Assembly: GCA_030650275.1 (NCBI GenBank)
Contig: JAUSEK010000023.1
Location: forward strand, 1-34,188
From: Candidatus Omnitrophota bacterium
Lineage (GTDB): Bacteria; Omnitrophota; Gorgyraeia; Zapsychrales; Fredricksoniimonadaceae
DNA length: 34,188 nucleotides
Direction of reading: 5' to 3'
Shown: positions 7,631 to 14,711 of the stretch, in pieces
Numbering within the stretch: position 1 is the stretch's first letter
Layout: each line of letters opens with the position of its first letter
Made by a program: the position numbers and the translations under genes
Notes under the pieces: model-generated
Database searches by the model: none
What the model was told of the DNA's origin: nothing
The model's input: only the letters and a program-made list of their open reading frames with translations

Positions 7631-7708
7631 GGGGTCGTGGTGTAGCCTGGTTAACACATCAGCTTGTCACGCTGAAGACCGCGGGTTCAACTCCCGTCGA
7701 CCCCGCCA
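7631..7708 (+). tRNA. tRNA-Asp (anticodon GTC), with encoded CCA
   Basis: The acceptor GGGGTCG/CGACCCC pairs fully, the D stem is GTGT/ACAC, and the anticodon stem TCAGC/GCTGA carries loop TTGTCAC (anticodon GTC). The T arm is GCGGG/CCCGT with loop TTCAACT. G7705 is the discriminator and CCA at 7706-7708 is encoded, unlike the two other tRNAs here. Confidence 0.95.
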
Positions 7709-7711
7709 AAT

Positions 7712-7744
7712 AAAAAGGGGACACCTTATGGTGTTCCCTTTTTT
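7712..7744. terminator. Bidirectional terminator between convergent units
   Basis: Bases 7712-7725 pair with 7730-7743 (14 pairs, one G-U) around the loop TTAT. One arm is A-rich and the other T-rich, so the hairpin works on both strands. On the plus strand it ends the tRNA-Asp transcript; on the minus strand it ends the glycosyltransferase message. The stop codon of the minus-strand gene (7728-7726) is in the loop. Confidence 0.88.
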
Positions 7745-9342
7745 CTTTTGAGGATGATGGTCCCGTGGTTCCACGCCCATCCGGGTTCATTGGTCCAATC
7801 CCCGAACTGGGCGACGGGGGAGAAATTTTCACCGATATAACGGGCCAGGAGAGGGCAATACGTTTTTCCGAAGGTCCCCAGCCCGTGCTCTCGGGCATTG
7901 GCGCGGCTGGAGATGAGCACCGTATTGACGCGGTTTTTTTCAATTTCAGCGATGACCGAGCGTTCCTGTTCAGGCGGGACCTTGACATGGTCAAAGAAAA
8001 TGAGCTGGCGCGTCGGCGAACGCCGGTCAGTCAGGTAATAATACAGGTCGTCATAAGGCAGGGCAAAAAATAATTCGTCCGGCTTCAATGTTTTGTTCAA
8101 ATAAGCCGCCGTCGTTTCAACGGTCTGTATCCACTGCGGGCTGTTGGTCAGGTACACAGGGCCCTTGCCGGCGTCCAGCCGCGCCGACGGAGTTTTATAG
8201 GAGTCAACGCGCACACGGGTCTCGTTAAAAGAGAAGATGACGATCAGCCCAAGCGCCACCCACAATAAACCGCGCAGTATTGTTTTCCATCGCGCGGTCG
8301 CCTGATGGATAAGAACAAAACTGAACATTATGCTCAAGGGCTGTACCCAAAACGCGCGATACCAAACTCCGCTTTTGAGATATTCGTGGAAATTTAAGAC
8401 GTAGAAGACCCCCAGAACAGTTAAGGTCAGGATCAGGTCCTTGCGTTCCTGGGGCCCCGATTTTTTGGCCCAAAGCAAATACAGGACCTGCAGGGCGCAC
8501 AAATTGACGATGATCCCGAAGATCAGATTGGCCGGGGTGGCGCGCATATTGTTAAAGACAATGGCGAAGAAATTCACCAGCGCCGTGGCGGGACTGATGT
8601 TATACGGCTGATCGTCGCCCCAATAGGGCAGGCATTGCCGTATTTCCATAAGGGACAGCGTGTGCAGGAAATACGCGTAGGATATCAAAAGCAGGAGGGG
8701 GATGCCGACCAGCCCTGCCGCGTAAAAAGATTTCTTGGAAAGACCCCAGGGGTTTTGTTTTGTCTTGTCAATGATGAAGACGCAGACGAGCAAACTGACC
8801 ATGCAGGAAAGTCCGAAATTCAATTTGATCATCCCTAAGATAAAGGTCAGCGCAAGCGCGGTCCATAATGAGCGCATGTCTTGACGCCGGACATAGGCCA
8901 GCGCCATCCAGACGATGGCGAGGATCAGGGCGATGCCCCCGATATGATTATAGGTGAAGAAGAAATCCTGATGGAACGTCACGAACCAGACGGCGGTGAA
9001 AAACGCGGTCAAAGGAGCGGCGCATAAAGCCATGGCCGCGTAGATGAAGACAGCGGCAATGACCTTGATGATCAGTTTCCCTAAAAGGATGGCGCCGATG
9101 GTCTTGCCGAAGACCAGCGTGCAGGCCCCGTAATAATAGGGCATCAAGGGGCCATACACCCACCAGAAGTCGCGGTAGGGCAGATCGCCGCGCAAAACCG
9201 CCTGGGCGGCATACAGGTCGCGGCCGTGGTCGCCCTGGGCCAGGAATTCCTGGAAATCATGCCACGGCCACAAGAGGACAACGGCGCTGATGACGGTCAA
9301 AAGGAGAAATACCATGTACATGCGGCGGGACAAAGACAGCAT
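7726..9342 (-). CDS. GT-C type membrane glycosyltransferase (PMT/ArnT-like)
   Basis: A 538-residue multi-pass membrane protein with about 11 hydrophobic segments and a soluble C-terminal domain. After the first segment comes an outer-loop signature: D38 in GDHGRD, GDLPYRDFWWVYGP at 52-65, with D58 and Y63-G64. This pattern is typical of GT-C enzymes that use polyprenyl-phosphate sugars outside the inner membrane. The C-terminal part (about 400-538) has the alternating pattern seen after the membrane domain in such enzymes. Sugar and acceptor are unknown. The start codon sits at the predicted transcription start of a strong promoter and has no ribosome-binding site. Confidence 0.8.
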   Translation of the reverse strand: MLSLSRRMYMVFLLLTVISAVVLLWPWHDFQEFLAQGDHGRDLYAAQAVLRGDLPYRDFWWVYGPLMPYYYGACTLVFGKTIGAILLGKLIIKVIAAVFIYAAMALCAAPLTAFFTAVWFVTFHQDFFFTYNHIGGIALILAIVWMALAYVRRQDMRSLWTALALTFILGMIKLNFGLSCMVSLLVCVFIIDKTKQNPWGLSKKSFYAAGLVGIPLLLLISYAYFLHTLSLMEIRQCLPYWGDDQPYNISPATALVNFFAIVFNNMRATPANLIFGIIVNLCALQVLYLLWAKKSGPQERKDLILTLTVLGVFYVLNFHEYLKSGVWYRAFWVQPLSIMFSFVLIHQATARWKTILRGLLWVALGLIVIFSFNETRVRVDSYKTPSARLDAGKGPVYLTNSPQWIQTVETTAAYLNKTLKPDELFFALPYDDLYYYLTDRRSPTRQLIFFDHVKVPPEQERSVIAEIEKNRVNTVLISSRANAREHGLGTFGKTYCPLLARYIGENFSPVAQFGDWTNEPGWAWNHGTIILKRKKGTP

Positions 9343-9348
9343 ACCGAT

Positions 9349-9377
9349 ATTGTAGGCAAGGCCTTGCGCGTTGTCAA
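9349..9377 (-). promoter_or_regulatory. Near-consensus promoter, likely leaderless (minus strand)
   Basis: On the minus strand TTGACA (9377-9372) and TACAAT (9354-9349) are 17 bases apart. Only 6 bases separate the -10 from the ATG at 9342, so transcription should begin at or next to the start codon. No ribosome-binding sequence fits in this space. Confidence 0.75.
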
Positions 9378-9415
9378 AGACGATTCAAAGGAAATCCCCG
9401 GGAATAGTAAAATAA

Positions 9416-9444
9416 TTGTCGTAAGCGCTTCACGCAGGTATAAT
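9416..9444 (+). promoter_or_regulatory. Promoter of the YfhO-led operon, likely leaderless
   Basis: TTGTCG (9416-9421) and a perfect TATAAT (9439-9444) are 17 bases apart. The ATG at 9452 follows the -10 by 7 bases, so the predicted start point is at the start codon. No ribosome-binding sequence is visible. It would drive the YfhO-like gene and probably the downstream paralogue array. Confidence 0.72.
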
Positions 9445-9451
9445 ACCCGCC

Positions 9452-11506
9452 ATGTCCGGCATCCTCAAGTTCTGCCTGCCGTTTGCCCTCTGGGTTTTCC
9501 TTCTTCGCGATTTCGTCTTCGGCGCCATCCCCGTCAACATGGACACCCACACCATTTACGGGGTGATTAAATATTACTTTAATAATCTTTTAAACGGCGT
9601 TGTGCCTCTCTGGGAACCGTTCGTGGACCTGGGACGGCCGTTTTACGCGTTATCCATTTGCAATCTCTTTAACCCCGTCACACAACTCGTCGTCGTGCTC
9701 AAACTTTCAGGCGTGAATTATTACGCGGGTTTCTTGACGTATCTGATCGTCTATTTTGCCTTAGGGTTGGCGGGGTTTTATCTTTTAGCCAGGGAGATCC
9801 TCAAAGATAAGGCCTGCGCCTACTGGGCCTATGTGCTTTTGCTTTTTTCCGGCTTAGGGCTGTCCATTTTTACCCAGATGACCTGGCTTGAGATCTTCGT
9901 GCCCGCGGTGTGGTTCTTTTATTTTTGCCTGCGTTTCGCGGCCCGCCCGACACCGGGAAATTTCTTGGGGACGTGTTTGTCCTTGATGATCGCGCTGACT
10001 TCGTACCTGCCATTTTATTTTTTGACCCTTGCCGGCGTTTGTCTGATCGGCGCGTTCATTTTTTATTTTTCCGGCACGGTCCGTTTTGTGACGGACACCT
10101 TCCGTTTTCTGAATAGGAACAGAGCTCTGGCCGCTGTCGGATTGGCCGGCATTTTGATCGCGGCCGCGCCGTTGGGGGCTTATAAGATGGTGGATGCTTC
10201 CAATGACATCGTGTCCCCGGGCCGGCATTGCCAGTATTCTTCCACCCAGGAATGCTATGACCGTACCATGAACCAGAAGGGAGGGATGCTTTACGAGGAA
10301 GCGACCCGCAGCGGGACCTTGGGCGAACGCGTGGACCTCGGGTTTTTGTTCACGCATCTGGATAAGCTCACCTACGGTTCGGACTCTCCATTGTTCATCC
10401 CGATCTTCGTTGTTCTGCTCATCTGGCTTGGCGCGTTCTTGCGTTTGAGCCGGACCTCGGCGTTCATACTGACCGTCGCTGCCCTCGTCGCCTTGATCGC
10501 TTTGGGTGATGCGACGCCGGTATACCGGTTTTTGTATGACCATGTATTTTTCTTTAAATATTTTCGCAATCTCTTTTTCTTTTCCGCGTTTTTGATACCG
10601 CTGGCCGTGCTTTTTGCCGTTGGCCAGATGAAAACGCTGTTGGAATTGAAATTGGAGACAACAGCCAAGCGCAAAGCCGCTATCGTCGGTATTCTCGTCC
10701 TGCACGCGCTTTTTTCCGCCTTTCTGTTGCGCTACGACGGGGTCATTACGACCACGTTCGTGACTGTCATTGTCAGCGCTGTCCTGTTCCTCCTGTATTA
10801 TGGAGGAGTTCGTTGGAAGACCCCCGTTTGGACCGCCTTGTTTGCCGCGGTCCTGTGCGCACAGCCGGCACAGGTCATGGTCAGTTACGTGGCCAATGCC
10901 GCGGAGTTTAAATGTGTTTTACCCCATGACCATGTGGCCCCCTCTTTCGGCTGGGTCAGGCCGGACAAAGCGCAAACCAGCGAATGCCGTATTTATCAAT
11001 TCGTCCATTATGAAGATTTTTGGTACGCGATGAGCATGACCGATGCTCCGGCCAGGGTGGGTTATCCGCAGGCCGCCAGCCGCTGGGTGTTTGATCTTTC
11101 CCAGAAAACGGATGAGGCAACACTGGCCAACTACGGCCGGTATAAGATCGTTGTCTACGACGATGCCAGCCAGCCGGCCATTCCCGTGACCGGGGATTCA
11201 GCCGCCCTGCGGGTCAAACATTTTGACGTCAATCAACTGGTCCTTGCGACCGACCTTCCCCGCCGGATGATGCTGGTTTATAACGATGCCTTTACAGGCG
11301 CGTGGAAGGTTTTTATTGACGGAAAATCCGCGCAGTTGCTTCGCGCCAACAGCGCGTTCAAAGGCGTGTGGGTTGATCCGGGGGCGCACACAGTGGCGTT
11401 CCGTTACAGCCCGTGGGGCGGGCAAGGGCTGTATATTTTTGTCACCGTTGTGCTCATGGCATTTTTTGTCACGACAGTGCTGGTCCTTTGGAGAGAGAGG
11501 GTATGA
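9452..11506 (+). CDS. YfhO-like membrane protein
   Basis: A 684-residue protein with a dozen or more hydrophobic segments. The N-terminal loop has NMDTHTIYG and GVVPLWEPFVDLGRPFYA, the usual first-loop pattern of YfhO-type GT-C proteins. The C-terminal segment (about residues 605-655: VYNDAFTGAW, VFIDGK, VWVDPGAHTVAFRYSP) is the typical beta-rich domain of this family. YfhO in Gram-positive bacteria helps to add sugars to teichoic acids; the role here is probably transfer of sugar to a surface polymer or lipid. It leads the operon that contains the array. Its stop overlaps the next start (ATGA). Confidence 0.85.
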   Translation: MSGILKFCLPFALWVFLLRDFVFGAIPVNMDTHTIYGVIKYYFNNLLNGVVPLWEPFVDLGRPFYALSICNLFNPVTQLVVVLKLSGVNYYAGFLTYLIVYFALGLAGFYLLAREILKDKACAYWAYVLLLFSGLGLSIFTQMTWLEIFVPAVWFFYFCLRFAARPTPGNFLGTCLSLMIALTSYLPFYFLTLAGVCLIGAFIFYFSGTVRFVTDTFRFLNRNRALAAVGLAGILIAAAPLGAYKMVDASNDIVSPGRHCQYSSTQECYDRTMNQKGGMLYEEATRSGTLGERVDLGFLFTHLDKLTYGSDSPLFIPIFVVLLIWLGAFLRLSRTSAFILTVAALVALIALGDATPVYRFLYDHVFFFKYFRNLFFFSAFLIPLAVLFAVGQMKTLLELKLETTAKRKAAIVGILVLHALFSAFLLRYDGVITTTFVTVIVSAVLFLLYYGGVRWKTPVWTALFAAVLCAQPAQVMVSYVANAAEFKCVLPHDHVAPSFGWVRPDKAQTSECRIYQFVHYEDFWYAMSMTDAPARVGYPQAASRWVFDLSQKTDEATLANYGRYKIVVYDDASQPAIPVTGDSAALRVKHFDVNQLVLATDLPRRMMLVYNDAFTGAWKVFIDGKSAQLLRANSAFKGVWVDPGAHTVAFRYSPWGGQGLYIFVTVVLMAFFVTTVLVLWRERV

Positions 11507-11769
11507 TCCGGAAAATATTTTTAAGGAATGTCCTGGCCTACGCGCTTTTGGCCGGCGTGTTCACGTTTGCCGTGGACCATGCCAAAGTCCAGGACCAGAG
11601 GTCGCGGTATCTGCTGGGAATTTTTTATAACGGGTATTTCAAAAATTACAAAGACGGCGTTGTGTATTTTGATTATATGATCCGTCAAGAACCCCGCGAT
11701 CCGCAGAATTATGCCAATTTGGCGATCTGCTATAAAGAGCTGGGCGATACGAAACGGGGCGCAAAATGA
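11503..11769 (+). CDS. Small membrane-anchored TPR-like protein
   Basis: An 88-residue protein with one N-terminal hydrophobic segment (about residues 10-25) and a C-terminal stretch resembling one tetratricopeptide repeat (NYANLAICYKELGDTKRGAK). The ATG at 11503 is chosen over an in-frame ATG at 11413 because the latter lies inside the upstream gene; the chosen start forms an ATGA overlap with it. The end also overlaps the FkbM gene by 4 bases. One repeat is too short for a stable TPR domain, so it may be a shortened TPR protein or may pair with another protein. Function unknown. Confidence 0.7.
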   Translation: MIRKIFLRNVLAYALLAGVFTFAVDHAKVQDQRSRYLLGIFYNGYFKNYKDGVVYFDYMIRQEPRDPQNYANLAICYKELGDTKRGAK

Positions 11770-12620
11770 GGGCTTCTTTCCGCCGGTGGCGTCAGCGGGT
11801 CATCCGTTATTGGCGGCTCAATGCCGTTGTGCCCCGCCTGCTGCGTTTCAACGCCTATACCGGTTATGTGGGCCGCCGTCTTTTCCAATACGTCCCGTTT
11901 TTGCTGCCCCACGACAGGAGTTATTACGGTTTCAGGCATCTGGTGAGGGCGGGCGACGGTCTTTTTCTGGACGTGGGGGCCAATGACGGTATTTCCGCGA
12001 TCGGTTTTAAGCACATCCACAGCGATTATCGTGTCCTGTCGCTGGAGCCCAATCGCTGGCACGAGGCCTCGTTGAAACGCCTCAAGAAAAAATTGAAGGG
12101 CTTTGATTACCGGATCGTCGGGGCTGGTCAACAAACCTGCCGCCAAGACCTGCACATGCCCTTTTATCAGGGCGTCCCGGTCTATACGGCCGCGTCTTTG
12201 TATAAGGACTATGTCGGCGTTTCCATGCTCCGGCAGTTCGCCCAACACGCCGGGCATAAAGTGGAATACGTGACGCAAAGTGTTGAGATCGTGCGCTTAG
12301 ATGACTGGGCGTTGACCCCGGATATCATCAAGATCGATACGGAAGGTTTTGAGTATGAGGTCCTGCTGGGCCTTGGCCGGACGATCGCGCGCTGCCGGCC
12401 TTTTATCATGCTGGAATACAATCCGGACCTGTTGCGGCAACAGGATGATCTTTTGAGGCCTCTGGGTTATGAAATGTTCATTTATGCATTCAAGGAGGAC
12501 TCTTTCCATTCGTTTTCTATGGCGCGCCCGCAGTTGGACGGCGTTCGTGTGGCCGAGAACATTTTTTGTATTCCATCGGAAAAGAAACAGGGGTTACCGA
12601 TCGCGGAAGGAAAGATTTAA
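11766..12620 (+). CDS. FkbM-family methyltransferase
   Basis: A 284-residue S-adenosylmethionine-dependent methyltransferase. The SAM-binding motif FLDVGANDG is at residues 67-75 and the family motif IKIDTEGFEYE at 188-198. FkbM enzymes O-methylate sugars or polyketides; in glycan gene clusters they usually methylate a sugar hydroxyl. Neighbouring sugar transferases support that role. The start overlaps the TPR-like gene (ATGA), and the stop directly adjoins the first array gene. Confidence 0.87.
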   Translation: MRASFRRWRQRVIRYWRLNAVVPRLLRFNAYTGYVGRRLFQYVPFLLPHDRSYYGFRHLVRAGDGLFLDVGANDGISAIGFKHIHSDYRVLSLEPNRWHEASLKRLKKKLKGFDYRIVGAGQQTCRQDLHMPFYQGVPVYTAASLYKDYVGVSMLRQFAQHAGHKVEYVTQSVEIVRLDDWALTPDIIKIDTEGFEYEVLLGLGRTIARCRPFIMLEYNPDLLRQQDDLLRPLGYEMFIYAFKEDSFHSFSMARPQLDGVRVAENIFCIPSEKKQGLPIAEGKI

Positions 12621-14711
12621 ATGCCAATGAAGCGGTTGTTCAAAGACGAGGTCATGGCCAATGCCGCGGCCCTGGCGCTGGTGAGTTTTTTGGAAGCCCT
12701 GCAGGCGCTGATCGTCATCGCGCTCATTTTCAGTTTTATCCCCATCCCTGCTTTCGATTTCGTGAAGAAATTATTTCCGTTGTCGTTATATGATGTGCGT
12801 CCCGAGAGGGAGATGTTCTTTTATAGGCTTGCGGTATTGACGGCCATCGGCCTCCAGGCCATTTTGACGTTCGTATTCCGCGCTCAATTGTCCGACGGAA
12901 AAATGCGCTGGAAATTATATCCTTTCGCGGCCGTCAGCGGTTTTTGGGCATTTGTCCAGGTGTTTGCTGTGTTTAAGATTTTGTTGTGGGGCGATCCGCC
13001 CTGGGCAAGGGGATTATTGTATGCCGGTATCGCCGGCGGCGTCCTGTCGAAAGTTTTTTGGCCGGAATTGCGGCGTTTCGCACAAACGGTTTATGGCCGG
13101 ATCGATCAAAAGGCGGGATTGCGTTGGCCGTGGGGCTGGGATTTGGGGTTCCTGGGACTGTTGGGGTTTCTTTTATGGCCAGGTCATTTTGCGAACCTGC
13201 TGGGACGGATATTCGTGCGCGATGAATTTTATCACCTGGACGGTCTTTTCATGGCCCCGGCCTGGGCGCATTTGAACGGGCTTGCGTTGAATCAGGATGT
13301 CATCAGCCAATACGGCATTGCTTTGCCGATCATGGCCGGTGAACTGCTGAAACACACGGTCGGTTTTGATTATCCGGCCGCCGTCATGCTGGTCATGGCT
13401 GTGACGTTCCTTTATTACGCGGCGCTGTACGTGTTTGTGCGCCAGTGGCTGAACAGCCGGGCCCTGGCCGCCTTCGGGGTCCTGCTGGCGATCAAATTGC
13501 AGATGTTCCATTGGGGTGTTGCGCCTTTGGTCTGGCAGTTCCCGACCGCCACACCTTTGCGCCATTGGCCCGACATTATTTTCTTTGTTTGCTTGTGGCG
13601 GCACATACAGACCTCGCAGCCGCGATGGTTATGGGCCGCGGCCTTCACTGCGGGCTTCGCCTTGGCCTGGATGGTGGACGTGGGGGTGTATATGCTAGCG
13701 GCATTGTTGGTCTATGTCGCGGCGTTCGGATATCAATATCTTCGGCCATTTTCGCGTGTTGTTGTGCCGTTGATGAAGATGTTGTTCATTGCGGCGGGCA
13801 CGGCCTTTTTGGTGTTTTGGGCGCTGCAGCGCGGTACGTTTTTTCACGCGGAATTTTGGAGCAATGCTTTCGAGCACGCTTCTCTTTTTCTGCGCGGTTG
13901 GGGGGCCTTGCCCATGACCGAGGGGTTGAAGGACAGGCAGTTCTTCGCGTTCCTTGTGGGGTTCGCCGTTCCTGTCGTGTACGTTTTTACCCTTATTTAT
14001 GCCGGGGCTTTATGTCTTTTAAGAAAGACCGACTTCAGGCATATTTTTGCCGTTGTCTTAAGCGTTTACGGGCTGGGACTATATCATTATTTCATCCACC
14101 GCTCCGGTGTGACCAGTTATTATGCCGTGTGCGTTCCTCTGGTCATGGTGATCTGTTTCTGGATCAGCAGGGGGCTGGCAGTTCTCGGTATTGTTTCGCG
14201 GCGGATATGTGCCGGCGCGCTGGCCTGCGCGGCGCTGGGAGCCCTAATGACGGGTTATTTATTCACGTATTATCCCAATGTTTTGAATTTGGCCGGATTT
14301 GACTGGAAACCGGAAAAAGGATTTTACCAAAAGGAATTTGATTTTTCCGAAGATGCGGCACTGATCCGGCGTTTGACCGCGTCTGACGAGCCGGTAGCAT
14401 TGATCAGCAGTTTTGAAACGAAGATATTGATGCAGGCCGGGCGTAAGCCGTTCTTTTATTATTTTCCGCTGGTGGAATCCGCGCATATGAATTCCCCGGA
14501 GGTGCGCGGCATTTATCTGCACACCTACGGCCGCATGGATAAAACGCTTCAGGACCTGAACCAAAGACAGCCAAGGTATATTTTCGTCGAGAAGAAATTG
14601 TTGAGCCACAAAGGCCGGCTGGCGCTCGGCACGCTTTTAGATCACGTCGACGCGCATTACGCGGCACAAGAACAGGGCAAGTATCTGATCGCTTATCGTC
14701 GCAAGGACTAG
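12621..14711 (+). CDS. Array paralogue 1: GT-C-like membrane protein, short form
   Basis: A 696-residue multi-pass membrane protein, the first of six related proteins. Order: an N-terminal hydrophobic domain of about 4 segments (1-165); a first-loop signature DEFYHLD at 201-207 with D226 and Y231-G232; further membrane segments including KLQMFHWGV near 292-300 and SGVTSYY near 495; and a C-terminal soluble domain with SSFETKILMQAGRKPFFYY (596-614) and YIFVEKKLL (653-661). The signature spacing matches GT-C enzymes, so sugar transfer at the outer face of the inner membrane is inferred. It lacks the insert of about 50 residues found before the soluble domain in paralogues 2, 3, 4 and 6. It starts right after the FkbM stop, with GGAAGGAAAG upstream. 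Confidence 0.85.
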   Translation: MPMKRLFKDEVMANAAALALVSFLEALQALIVIALIFSFIPIPAFDFVKKLFPLSLYDVRPEREMFFYRLAVLTAIGLQAILTFVFRAQLSDGKMRWKLYPFAAVSGFWAFVQVFAVFKILLWGDPPWARGLLYAGIAGGVLSKVFWPELRRFAQTVYGRIDQKAGLRWPWGWDLGFLGLLGFLLWPGHFANLLGRIFVRDEFYHLDGLFMAPAWAHLNGLALNQDVISQYGIALPIMAGELLKHTVGFDYPAAVMLVMAVTFLYYAALYVFVRQWLNSRALAAFGVLLAIKLQMFHWGVAPLVWQFPTATPLRHWPDIIFFVCLWRHIQTSQPRWLWAAAFTAGFALAWMVDVGVYMLAALLVYVAAFGYQYLRPFSRVVVPLMKMLFIAAGTAFLVFWALQRGTFFHAEFWSNAFEHASLFLRGWGALPMTEGLKDRQFFAFLVGFAVPVVYVFTLIYAGALCLLRKTDFRHIFAVVLSVYGLGLYHYFIHRSGVTSYYAVCVPLVMVICFWISRGLAVLGIVSRRICAGALACAALGALMTGYLFTYYPNVLNLAGFDWKPEKGFYQKEFDFSEDAALIRRLTASDEPVALISSFETKILMQAGRKPFFYYFPLVESAHMNSPEVRGIYLHTYGRMDKTLQDLNQRQPRYIFVEKKLLSHKGRLALGTLLDHVDAHYAAQEQGKYLIAYRRKD

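Noticed and set aside
9854-10705. Minus-strand open frame of 283 codons opposite the YfhO-like gene
   Set aside because: Gln/Arg/His-rich shadow of a hydrophobic gene, with no ribosome-binding site or motif.
13445-14302. Plus-strand open frame of 285 codons inside paralogue 1
   Set aside because: It is out of frame within a gene whose frame is confirmed by five relatives; its Cys/Arg-rich sequence looks non-coding.
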